A stretch of DNA of 64,000 nucleotides. Origin: Sphingobacterium sp. BN32 (GTDB lineage: Bacteria > Bacteroidota > Bacteroidia > Sphingobacteriales > Sphingobacteriaceae). This document shows, one piece after another, positions 7,706 to 16,382 of this stretch. Location: the NCBI RefSeq assembly GCF_030503615.1, contig NZ_CP129963.1, positions 3,782,001 to 3,846,000 of the forward strand, written 5' to 3'. The notes below the pieces were generated by a model, which saw only the letters and a program-made list of their open reading frames with translations, made no database searches and was not told the origin of the DNA. Position 1 is the stretch's first letter, and the number at the start of each line of letters is the position of its first letter. Position numbers and translations under genes: made by a program.

Positions 7706-9214
7706 TTAATTAATTTGAGGGTTATTCTGAATTTCCACTTGTGGAATTGGGAAGGTCAATTGGTCTGCATTATAGTTGAATGACTGACCTGCGAAATACA
7801 AGTGGTTTTCACCTCTTGTAATTGTCGCTTTATTACGTTTCATTGCTAAGTAAGATTTACCTTCACCCCAAAGCTCAATACGAGTTTGTAGATAAATTTC
7901 ATCTTTTAAGCGTTGACCTGAAAGTGTTGAAAGGTAGCTTGTGTTATCCAAACGCAAATCTAATAATTTCTTCAACGAGGCGATTGCTGCAGCTTCGTTT
8001 CCGATTTTAGCGTTTGCTTCTGCATTTAACAAGACCATTTCATCTACGCGCATGTACAAGTAGTCCGTTACGATTTGACGCTGACCCATTTCTTCACGCT
8101 CAGGTGTATAGAATTTATTGATTGGCATTAACTCTTCTGCATCGAACTGTCCTTTACGAACGTCGTTTGCAGGAATCTTTGCATAAAGACCTTTGTCGAT
8201 CGCTTTAGGGTCACCAGCAGCTGCGTAGCTATAGCTCCAGTAATCTACTTGTCCCCACCAGGATACTAAGTCTAAGTTGCTTGCTAATGTTAAATCAACG
8301 CCCCACATCCAGCTTGGTGTAGCGATGTTGTTAAAACCACCGTCGCTATTAACCACTAGACCTTGTCCATCAAGAACAGCTGCTGTTTGACTCTTTGTCG
8401 TTAACGGGAAGCCACCATTACTGATGATATCATTTGTTAATGTGGCTACTTTTTGCCAGTCTGCTTGCGTACCTCTAGCACCCAATGCATAAGCTAACAA
8501 ACCTTCAGCAACGTATTTGTTGATTTGGTGTTTACCTGTTCTGTTGAATCCCTCTAAGTATTCTACGGCAGTTTCCAAATCTGAAATGATTAAATCATAT
8601 ACTTCTTTCGTTGTAGAAAGTGGTTGATTTGGCTGATCTGTGTTCGTATAGATAGGTAAGATTTTATCATTACCGGAACCGTACTCAGGAGCATAAAGAT
8701 TTGCTAGGTAGAAGTAAGCATAAGCGCGCATCGCTTTTGCTTGTCCCATTACAAAACGAGCGTCTTTTTGATCTGCAGGAATCTGCACTTCTGAACCCCC
8801 GATAGCATCCATCGCCGAGTTAGCAGACATGATGATTTTGTAATAGTAGTTCCAAGGCTTAGAAGCTTCAGCACGAGTATAATCAGTTGTTGCGATGTAA
8901 CGAACAACGTTTGAGTACCATCCATAGTTCAAACCAGTTAAAACCATGTCTGATGCTAACATATCCATGTAGATATCGTATCCTTTTTGTCCGAAGTCAT
9001 CATGATCTTCATCTGCAGGAAGTGCTGTAAATGTTGTGTACATTGTTGCATATAAACCTGTGATATAACCATTCAGCACGTTAGGATCTTGTTTACCGGC
9101 TTCTTCGATTTGGTCGGTAGACAACTGCTCTGTTGGGGCGCTGTCTAAGAAATCTTTGCTACAAGAAGCAAAAACTAAAGAGCCTGCCAACAATATATTT
9201 AATGTTTTTTTCAT
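7706..9214 (-). CDS. SusD/RagB-family outer-membrane lipoprotein (locus 1)
   Basis: A 502-residue surface lipoprotein. The signal peptide ends in a lipobox with Cys18 (LVFASCSKDFLD), followed by the family-typical SAPTEQLST. The helical TPR-like SusD fold is supported by AKAMRAYAYFYLANLYAPEYG (about 158-177, close to the classic RALRAYYYFDLVRLYG pattern) and by the C-terminal QTRIELWGEGKSYLAMKRNK. It would form the lid over the SusC channel and bind substrate. It lies 20 bases downstream of its SusC partner. The substrate cannot be told from the sequence, because no glycoside hydrolase or peptidase gene is attached. Confidence 0.9.
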   Translation of the reverse strand: MKKTLNILLAGSLVFASCSKDFLDSAPTEQLSTDQIEEAGKQDPNVLNGYITGLYATMYTTFTALPADEDHDDFGQKGYDIYMDMLASDMVLTGLNYGWYSNVVRYIATTDYTRAEASKPWNYYYKIIMSANSAMDAIGGSEVQIPADQKDARFVMGQAKAMRAYAYFYLANLYAPEYGSGNDKILPIYTNTDQPNQPLSTTKEVYDLIISDLETAVEYLEGFNRTGKHQINKYVAEGLLAYALGARGTQADWQKVATLTNDIISNGGFPLTTKSQTAAVLDGQGLVVNSDGGFNNIATPSWMWGVDLTLASNLDLVSWWGQVDYWSYSYAAAGDPKAIDKGLYAKIPANDVRKGQFDAEELMPINKFYTPEREEMGQRQIVTDYLYMRVDEMVLLNAEANAKIGNEAAAIASLKKLLDLRLDNTSYLSTLSGQRLKDEIYLQTRIELWGEGKSYLAMKRNKATITRGENHLYFAGQSFNYNADQLTFPIPQVEIQNNPQIN

Positions 9215-9234
9215 TTTCTTAAATGCTTATAAAA

Positions 9235-12200
9235 TTAAAACTTAACTCTTAAACCAGCACTTACCGTTGATAATGGTGAGTATCTGTACATGCTAGAAGA
9301 ACCAGCTTGGTGAGTTGAAGGGTTAAATCCTTTTCTTGCAGAAGCAATTGCTAAGTTATCCGCAGATACCCATACCGATAATGCTTGAGCACCAAAAGTT
9401 TTAATCCAATCTGATTTGAAGTTATATCCTAAACGAACGTTGTTTAACATCAAGTAGTTTGATTTTGTTAAGAATCTAGTCGATACTGAGTTAACATTTG
9501 CGTCCCAATCATTGCTTAATCTAGGAACGTCAGTTACGTCGCCTGGTTTTTGCCATCTGTTGAAGATGTCGCTATGCCAGTTGTTGCTACCGATTGCATC
9601 GTTGTTCATCAAAATAGCGTATGCACCGTCATAAGCATATCCACCTAGGCTGTACAATAATTGTGCGCTTAAGTCAAATCCTTTGTATCCTGCTCTTAGG
9701 TTGAAAGCACCTCTGATAGCTGGAATAGCGGATTTGCCAACGTAATATTGTGTTGCTTGTGAATAGGTTTTTGTTGTTCCTTCTTTGATTTCTTTGTTGT
9801 CTGGGTTGTTGAACAATGCCATCGATGCGATTTGCTCACCAGTATTGAATACGCCGTCGCCATTGTCGTCAGTGTAATATACTTTCCACATGCTTAGACC
9901 ATCTTCAGGATCCACACCTACGAAGTCTCTCATGTAGAAATCATAGATTGAATGACCTTCAGCCCATCCGTAGCTTCCTTGGATATCAATAACTTTTGGT
10001 AATTGAGTCGAAGGATCGATTGGCATTTTCGTGATTTTGTTTTTGAAAGCCTCACCGTTGATGCCTAAATCTAAATAGAAGTTTTCGTTCTTAACAATAT
10101 GACCTACTAAATCAAACTCGATACCTTGGTTTCTTAATTGACCATCATTTACTTTGATTGTTTGGTAACCGATAGATGGTCCCATACCGTAATCAAAGAT
10201 TAAGTTATCTGTATTTTTGATGTAGTATTCTACTGTACCTGTTAAGAAGTTACCGATTTCGAATTCAACACCTGTTTGGAACATTTTTGAAGTTTCCCAA
10301 GTCAGGTCTTCATTACCTTTGTTGTTGAATGTGAATGCAGCTTCGTTATTTACGTTTTCTACGTTGTAAGTGATGTAACCCGGATAGTAACCTACACCTG
10401 CTTGATCACCTAACACACCGTATGAAACTTTGTATTTCAAGAACTTGAAGATGTTCTGATCTTTCATGAAGTCTTCATTCGATACAATCCATCCAGCACC
10501 TACTGAACCGAAAGTACCCCATTTCTCGTTCTTAAATCTTGAAGATCCATCGCGTCTTAAACTACCAGACAAGTAATACTTGTTTTTGTAATCGTAGTTG
10601 ATTTGCCCGAAGTAACTTTCTAAAGAGTAGTCCTCAGTCCAAGATTTGATTGGGTTAGAAACAACGACGTTGCTGAAATCTAAAATATCGTTAGATACTA
10701 AGTTGTAGCCTGAGTTATCAAGGATATTCGAATCCCATTTTACAGCCTCGTGCGCAGCTAATGCCTCGAAAGAGTGATCACCGAAGTCTTTTCTATAACG
10801 TAGTAAGTTTAACAAGTTATAGTAGTTCAACTCAGTACGTCTTTGGTACAATGAGCCGTTTTGACTTGCCGCACTTCCGTAGAATTTGTTGGCTCTATCG
10901 TTGTAAATATTGTTGTAGTATTGAATACCTAAAGAGTTTTCGAATGTTAAACCATCAATAATATTGAAGTTAACATATGCTCTACCGTTTAATTCATTAC
11001 GGTTATGACGTTTGATATCATAAGTAGCATCAGCAATAGCGTTCGTTAATGAACCGAATTTACGTTTTGAAATTGTACCGTAATCGAATACATTTCCACC
11101 ATAGTAAGGATCTGCGATCGTATTACCGTCAGCATCTCTTTGGAATAATGGGTAGATGGAAGGAATGTTGTCTACGAACCAGAAGATACTTCCTGAGTCC
11201 TCAGACTGACCGCCTGTATTGCGCTCTACTTTAGAGTAGTTCGCGTTCATACCCACATTGATGAATTTGTTTACTTTGTGATCTAAGCTTAAACGACCTG
11301 TTAAACGCTCGAAATCAGAGCTGATCGAGTAACCTTTATCGCCTAAATAACCTAGGGAAGTAAAGTAGTTTGTTTTTTCGCTAGAACCACCAAATCTTAC
11401 ATTGATATCAGTTCTCGCTGCACTTTGGAATGCATAGTCTTCCCAGCTTTCAGGGTTATATTTACGAGTAACACCTGATTTCACTGTTCTAGTCGTAGGA
11501 TCGATTAGATCTGCAACGGATGATACGTTCCATATGTTGTTCAATGAATTGATACCCGCACTTGAGAATAAGCGCTGATTAGCGAATGCTACGCCATCTT
11601 GTCCTCTTGTAACGCCTTCATTGTACATTGCCTCCCAGCTAAGACCGATATATTCTTCTGGCGATTTGATTACGTCGTAACGTGGAAGTAAAGACATGTT
11701 GCTACCGAAGTTAGCATCTGCTTCAACGAATGACTGTTGACCGCGACCTGTTTTTGTCGTAATCAAGATCACACCATTCGCACCACGTGAACCGTAGATT
11801 GCAGTGGCAGCAGCATCTTTCAATACCGTAACGTTTTCAATATCAGCATTGTTAATAGATGTAATGTTTCCTGAAAAAGGAACACCATCAACAACGTATA
11901 AAGGATCGCGGTTACCATTTACGGAACCAAAACCACGGATACGAATAGTAGCTGAGCTACCTGGCTGACCTGTAGTATTCACTACTTGCAAACCAGCAAC
12001 CTCACCAGCAATAGCTTGTGAAATGTTGGAAACGTTCTTTTGTTGTAGTTTAGCACCATCAACTTTTTTCGCTGAACCTGTAAAAGCTTCTTTGGTCGTG
12101 CTACCGTATCCTACGACAACAACTTCTTCTAAAGTCGCTTCTTCACTTACTAAGGCAGCATTAACAACTGACTTACCAGCAACTGAAATACGTTGAGAAA

Positions 12201-12435
12201 CATAGCCCACGTAAGAGAATGCTAAAGTAGCATTGTCAGCAACAGTAAGGGAATAGTTTCCGGAGTCGTCTGTTTGGGTAGAAGTAGTCGTACCAACGAT
12301 CATGACAGATACTCCTGATAAAGGAGTGCCCCCATCTGCCGCAGTTACCCGACCACTCACTTGACGATTTTGTGCAAACGCAACCCCAATAAGGCACGTC
12401 ATCACAAAAATAAAACTGAGTAATTTTTGTTTCAT
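9235..12435 (-). CDS. SusC/RagA-family TonB-linked outer-membrane protein (locus 1)
   Basis: A 1066-residue TonB-dependent channel. In order: signal peptide (about 1-21, ending in AFAQ), carboxypeptidase-regulatory-like domain (about 24-95, VSGRVTAADGGTPLSGVSVM), the TonB-box region with LEEVVVVGYG near 102-111, the plug domain (about 112-235; VRGFGSVN-like segment RIRGFGSVNGNRDPLYVVDG, then GANGVILITTK), and a long beta-barrel ending in the usual C-terminal aromatic (LRVKF). It energises uptake of a ligand captured by the adjacent SusD. A well-formed Bacteroidetes promoter lies 60-90 bases upstream. Confidence 0.93.
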   Translation of the reverse strand: MKQKLLSFIFVMTCLIGVAFAQNRQVSGRVTAADGGTPLSGVSVMIVGTTTSTQTDDSGNYSLTVADNATLAFSYVGYVSQRISVAGKSVVNAALVSEEATLEEVVVVGYGSTTKEAFTGSAKKVDGAKLQQKNVSNISQAIAGEVAGLQVVNTTGQPGSSATIRIRGFGSVNGNRDPLYVVDGVPFSGNITSINNADIENVTVLKDAAATAIYGSRGANGVILITTKTGRGQQSFVEADANFGSNMSLLPRYDVIKSPEEYIGLSWEAMYNEGVTRGQDGVAFANQRLFSSAGINSLNNIWNVSSVADLIDPTTRTVKSGVTRKYNPESWEDYAFQSAARTDINVRFGGSSEKTNYFTSLGYLGDKGYSISSDFERLTGRLSLDHKVNKFINVGMNANYSKVERNTGGQSEDSGSIFWFVDNIPSIYPLFQRDADGNTIADPYYGGNVFDYGTISKRKFGSLTNAIADATYDIKRHNRNELNGRAYVNFNIIDGLTFENSLGIQYYNNIYNDRANKFYGSAASQNGSLYQRRTELNYYNLLNLLRYRKDFGDHSFEALAAHEAVKWDSNILDNSGYNLVSNDILDFSNVVVSNPIKSWTEDYSLESYFGQINYDYKNKYYLSGSLRRDGSSRFKNEKWGTFGSVGAGWIVSNEDFMKDQNIFKFLKYKVSYGVLGDQAGVGYYPGYITYNVENVNNEAAFTFNNKGNEDLTWETSKMFQTGVEFEIGNFLTGTVEYYIKNTDNLIFDYGMGPSIGYQTIKVNDGQLRNQGIEFDLVGHIVKNENFYLDLGINGEAFKNKITKMPIDPSTQLPKVIDIQGSYGWAEGHSIYDFYMRDFVGVDPEDGLSMWKVYYTDDNGDGVFNTGEQIASMALFNNPDNKEIKEGTTKTYSQATQYYVGKSAIPAIRGAFNLRAGYKGFDLSAQLLYSLGGYAYDGAYAILMNNDAIGSNNWHSDIFNRWQKPGDVTDVPRLSNDWDANVNSVSTRFLTKSNYLMLNNVRLGYNFKSDWIKTFGAQALSVWVSADNLAIASARKGFNPSTHQAGSSSMYRYSPLSTVSAGLRVKF

Positions 12436-12495
12436 TTTGTTTGTAATAATTAAAGAATTCTGAGCAATAACTGTTAAAAATTGTTAAACAGGCTC

Positions 12496-12527
12496 CAAAT
12501 ATAGAGTTTCATTAATTTTAGGACAAA
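12496..12527 (-). promoter_or_regulatory. Bacteroidetes-type promoter of susC (locus 1)
   Basis: On the minus strand a -33 TTTG (12524-12527) is separated by exactly 20 bases from a -7 TATATTTG (12496-12503), matching the phylum consensus TTTG-N19/20-TAnnTTTG. It leaves an untranslated leader of about 50 bases. The rest of the 713-base gap 12436-13148 is AT-rich, with no ORF seen apart from the hairpin at 13021. Confidence 0.75.
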
Positions 12528-13020
12528 CAAAATACTGTTTTACTCAATTTTTTGTGAATAATTAAAAATATTGGTTGTTTTTTAAACTTTTCACAAGCAG
12601 TTCATGGAAATATGGATGATTTCATAAATTATAGATAAATAAATGTCATTTTCAAATAAATAAAATTTCATTAATAATTAAAGGAAATGACTTTTATCGG
12701 CTGTACATCAGACAATTAGCTACAAATAATAATTATAATTAAGAGTTTCATAAAACGATCCCTATATTAGTATCATAGACAACCATTCGAGAAACCTAGT
12801 CTAATTCCTGCCAGCTACCTAACTTAGTTGGTCAAACCGACCGCATACTTGTGAAAAATTCTAAATCATTCGTTACTTTTAGAATGAAACAGATAAGGCT
12901 GTTCATATTTCAGAATTTTATTCTAAAAAATACGAACCCATCAAATCCATTCCTAATTTTACTGAGAATCAATAATTCAACTATCGCAATAGCTTGATTA
13001 GCTTTATCTTATCTTTTAAC

Positions 13021-13060
13021 ATAGAAAAGGAGAATGAAATTAATCATCCTCCTTTTCTAT
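13021..13060 (-). terminator. Inverted repeat, probable terminator after the TonB-C-like gene
   Basis: ATAGAAAAGGAG pairs perfectly with CTCCTTTTCTAT across a 16-base interior that itself can pair (ATGA/TCAT). It lies about 90 bases past the stop of the 13149-13844 gene. The T-rich part is within the stem, so the hairpin could work on either strand. Confidence 0.5.
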
Positions 13061-13148
13061 TCGTATTAAACCCCTTAGGCTTAGTTTGTAAAATTGTTTG
13101 TTACAACGTTAAAATGTAACAAATGTTTTTTTATTTCTTAACAGACTA

Positions 13149-13844
13149 CTAAATATGACGTCTAAACTCTTTCAGTGATAGCGTAAAATCAAAACTAGAT
13201 GTTGTCTTTGCATATTTCCCGTTCGAAGTGGCAGGTTTCCACTTTCCAGCACGCTTTAAAGCACGTGTCGCATTTTCGAAAATATCAAATCCCGGATCAT
13301 CAGGCATTTTAATATTCGTAAGAGTTCCATCTTCCTTCACGGTAAAGGTAAGGGTGTAAGTTCCAGAAACGCCAGCCTTAATCGCTGCATCTGGATATTT
13401 GAAAGATTTTAGAAAAAGTTCTCTAAACTTATCAATACCGACCTCAGGTTCCGCCAGAACAACGCCCGATAATCTATTTTTAATGTATGTTTCTGACATT
13501 AAATGCGAAGGAAATCGAACCACGCTTGAAACGTTATGACCATTTTTCATCGCAGGCTCCCAATTCCCCAGATCAACTATTGTTTTTGCCAAAAGATCGC
13601 GTTCAGCATCTGAGCTCGATCGAATAAACCTAAAGGTATCCAACTTTCCAAGATCACTCACTGTAAATTCAAAATCAAAGTCTGTCAACAGCTTCTTATC
13701 GCTTATATTGGTTTTACTTTGAATTTCTTCGATAAATTTTTCAATTCCACCTTTGGGTAAAGCAGACTTTTCCTGCGCAAGAAGTAGTGTTGGAAACAGT
13801 ACTAACATGCTTAACATTTTCAAAATCGATTTCATAGGCATCAT
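13149..13844 (-). CDS. Secreted protein with two TonB-C-like halves
   Basis: Up to 231 residues; of the clustered start codons, the ATG at 13835 (MKSILKMLSMLVLF) gives the cleanest signal peptide, ending near LLLAQ. The C-terminal half (about 140-225) matches the TonB C-terminal fold: KYPDAAIKAGVSGTYTLTFT, then a Trp-containing GKWKPATSNGK. The N-terminal half repeats the same order: GGIEKF against VGIDKF, FEFTVSDLGKLDTF against LTFTVKEDGTLTNI, and GNWEPAMKNG against GKWKPATSNG. There is no membrane anchor and no Pro-rich linker, so it is not a working TonB. A terminator separates it from the upstream DUF1735 operon. Function is unknown. Confidence 0.7.
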   Translation of the reverse strand: MMPMKSILKMLSMLVLFPTLLLAQEKSALPKGGIEKFIEEIQSKTNISDKKLLTDFDFEFTVSDLGKLDTFRFIRSSSDAERDLLAKTIVDLGNWEPAMKNGHNVSSVVRFPSHLMSETYIKNRLSGVVLAEPEVGIDKFRELFLKSFKYPDAAIKAGVSGTYTLTFTVKEDGTLTNIKMPDDPGFDIFENATRALKRAGKWKPATSNGKYAKTTSSFDFTLSLKEFRRHI

Positions 13845-13854
13845 CTTTAAGGAT

Positions 13855-13889
13855 AAAAAAAAGGGAGGACTTAATTACCGCCCTCCCTT
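13855..13889 (-). terminator. Terminator of the second susCD operon
   Basis: On the minus strand AAGGGAGG and CCTCCCTT form a stem followed by a run of eight T. It lies 13 bases past the DUF1735 stop. Confidence 0.85.
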
Positions 13890-13901
13890 AAATATACTCA
13901 A

Positions 13902-14780
13902 TTATCTTGAACCGGTATAAGTAAACGTTTCTTCAAACGTACGTCCACCGTTTCCTTGTTTCCAATAAACTTTCAACGTTTTAGTTGCCGGATCCCACTT
14001 ACTACGTGTATCTTGTGGAGTCTGAACGCCTAATGAAGGACATTCTACAGTAACCAAGTTAGTTGCAGGATCAACGTTATAATACACCTCATTCGAATAT
14101 GTACCAAGTAATCCCGGACTTAATTTCACTCTGTGTGGCCCAACAGTAACAAGTTGTACAGTTTTGTTCGCATTCGGAACTAAGGATGTAGCTGCAGAAG
14201 TTCTGTAGTTGTAAGTTCCATCGTAAGGGTTTTTGGCTGCAACGTTAATTACGATATTTCCAAAGTTTCCTGAAACCTCTCCATTGCTTGCCGACTTGAT
14301 CGTTAAACCGATCGCGTAATCTTTATCAAACGTAAAAAGGTTTGGTTTAAACTGAACTGGAATGGTAGCAACGCGTTCGCCTTTTTTAATGGTAACTTCT
14401 GTTGTTGTTACAGCGTAACGGTCGCTCGGTAATACAGCATACTCAATGTCATTCTCTGGATCTTCGTTCAAAAAATCATTATAACGACCCACCAAAGCAT
14501 TGTTTAGCTCGATTACAACCTTAGTATCTGCTGTTGCCGGCTCAGCGCCCACCACCTTAATTGGCAAGTCTAGCGTTGCTGATGGAACGATGTCATACGC
14601 CAATGAATAAACAGGGATAGGACTCGTTACGCCTGATATAGGAGCAGAAACATTTCCAAACTCAACGACATTGGTAATCGCCCCGGGTGCATCCGGACCA
14701 ATTAATTCATCATCTTTCAAACAAGATGTTGTATTTAGCAGGATTGCTGCTGCTAATATAGATTTTATGATATTTTTCAT
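13902..14780 (-). CDS. DUF1735-type surface lipoprotein (SusE-like position)
   Basis: A 292-residue lipoprotein with Cys20 in the lipobox (NTTSCLKDD). The region about 35-180 is an Ig-like beta sandwich of the DUF1735 type, with YAVTTTEVTIKKGERVATIP (about 121-140) as the recognisable strand pair and FDKDYAIGLTIKSAS after it. The C-terminal part, from NPYDGTYNYRT (about 189) on, is a second beta-rich domain. Proteins in this position of Sus-like operons are usually glycan- or ligand-binding surface proteins. It is the third gene after susC and susD, 9 bases from susD. Confidence 0.75.
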   Translation of the reverse strand: MKNIIKSILAAAILLNTTSCLKDDELIGPDAPGAITNVVEFGNVSAPISGVTSPIPVYSLAYDIVPSATLDLPIKVVGAEPATADTKVVIELNNALVGRYNDFLNEDPENDIEYAVLPSDRYAVTTTEVTIKKGERVATIPVQFKPNLFTFDKDYAIGLTIKSASNGEVSGNFGNIVINVAAKNPYDGTYNYRTSAATSLVPNANKTVQLVTVGPHRVKLSPGLLGTYSNEVYYNVDPATNLVTVECPSLGVQTPQDTRSKWDPATKTLKVYWKQGNGGRTFEETFTYTGSR

Positions 14781-14789
14781 TTTTTCAAA

Positions 14790-16370
14790 TTATTTTGCCC
14801 AGAAAATCTTACTCGAGAATTTGTTCACCGTCGGAACGTTTTCACCATTGTAAGCGGATTCTGTATTTGGATACAATAATCTAGTTGGTAATTTATCAGG
14901 AGCCGTAGAAACAGACCCAATTGACACAAAAGTATCATAGTAGTTAGAAGTGTTGTTAGCACCCTTGATTGATGGATACCCAGTTCTTCTGTACTCATTC
15001 CAAGCCTCATGACCGAATAAGAAGTTGAATGCGATATACTTTTGCGTAATAATTGCCTCTAATTTCTGAGCTTCGGTAGTCGCAAGCGAAAAGTTAACTA
15101 ATGGCGATGTTGCATTTTCACTCAAATAAAGTGCTAAATAGTCTGCTGCTGACATTGCCCCAGCAAATGTTCCAACTTCGTTCTTGTTTAAGTACGTATA
15201 TGAAGCAGCAATACCTTCTTCGAACAATTTCTTCGCATCACCTGATAAGATCCCACGTACAGCAGCTTCAGCAGCTAAGAATTTCGCTTCAGCTAATAAG
15301 ACTACTGGTTGTGCTGCAGTTGGGCCTTTGACTACTCCAATACCTCTGTAGTTAGTCGCGCTGATCGTTCCGCTTGTTGGGCGCAATACCCATGCAGAAG
15401 GAGCTACACCAGTCGGTGGATCCTCTTGGTATCCTAATTGATTTTTAGGAACTGATAAACCATTTGCGAAAGTCACCTTTGCACGCTCGATGTCGTCAAT
15501 TTTATAACCATCGTAAAATCCGATAACGAAGTAAGTTGGGATAAATTGGGTACCCCATGTTCCAACGGAAGTACCACTAGCAACATATGCCCAAGTATTC
15601 CACATTGGATTTTGCTTACCATCCAATTTCGCAAAGCCTGGTTGAACCTGAACGTCGTCTGTAATTAAACCTACCGCATCGATGGCTTCGCTAGCAAAAG
15701 TTACTTTCCCTTTTCCTTTGATTACCAATTTCAGCTTTAACGTGTTTGCTAATCTAGCCCAGTTTGTTGCATTTCCTTTGAATACAATATCACCATTGGT
15801 AAACTCTTGCGATAATGTAGCATTTGATTTGAAGTATGCAATCGATTTGTCTAAGCGAGCAGCTAAGTCAGCGTAGATATCTTGTGCTTTATCGTATTTC
15901 GGATATAAGTTTTCAACGCCTTTGAATGCCTCGCTATAAGGAATATCATTATACGTATCCACTAAATTCATAAAATTATATACCCAAAAAACCTGAGCAG
16001 CCTGATGATAAGCGGCCAAATTTTCATCCGCTTCCGTATTCTTCAGCGTATAGGCAATATCCATTAGGACATTATAAGTATTCGTCCATAATGCAGCGTT
16101 ATCACCTGTAGAGTAGTTGTAATCTAAAAATCCATTACCCCAACCACTCACACCACCAGCGTTTGCAAAGTACATGATGCGTCCGCCATAAGTGCTAAAA
16201 GTAGGAACAAGTCGTGAAGTGCCTACAATTGCTTGTGGCAAAACCAATTGCGGAGTTGATTCTGTGGGATTGTTTGGGTTATCGTTAATATCCAAAGCTT
16301 TCTCACAAGAACTAAAGCCTGTACTTAGTACAGCTCCAATTAGTGTATATTTTAAAAGTTTCTTAAACAT
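14790..16370 (-). CDS. SusD/RagB-family lipoprotein (locus 2, SusD-like_2 type)
   Basis: About 526 residues from the ATG at 16370 (MFKKLLKYTLIGAVLSTGFS), with the lipobox Cys at residue 22 (FSSCEKALDINDNPNNPT). The DINDNPNNPT start and the C-terminal QKYIAFNFLFGHEAWNEYRR are characteristic of the SusD-like_2 branch, which differs from the locus 1 SusD. An ATG two codons upstream is also possible. Its stop and the DUF1735 start are 9 bases apart. It should pair with the SusC encoded just upstream. Confidence 0.88.
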   Translation of the reverse strand: MFKKLLKYTLIGAVLSTGFSSCEKALDINDNPNNPTESTPQLVLPQAIVGTSRLVPTFSTYGGRIMYFANAGGVSGWGNGFLDYNYSTGDNAALWTNTYNVLMDIAYTLKNTEADENLAAYHQAAQVFWVYNFMNLVDTYNDIPYSEAFKGVENLYPKYDKAQDIYADLAARLDKSIAYFKSNATLSQEFTNGDIVFKGNATNWARLANTLKLKLVIKGKGKVTFASEAIDAVGLITDDVQVQPGFAKLDGKQNPMWNTWAYVASGTSVGTWGTQFIPTYFVIGFYDGYKIDDIERAKVTFANGLSVPKNQLGYQEDPPTGVAPSAWVLRPTSGTISATNYRGIGVVKGPTAAQPVVLLAEAKFLAAEAAVRGILSGDAKKLFEEGIAASYTYLNKNEVGTFAGAMSAADYLALYLSENATSPLVNFSLATTEAQKLEAIITQKYIAFNFLFGHEAWNEYRRTGYPSIKGANNTSNYYDTFVSIGSVSTAPDKLPTRLLYPNTESAYNGENVPTVNKFSSKIFWAK

Positions 16371-16382
16371 GATCATTCGTAA

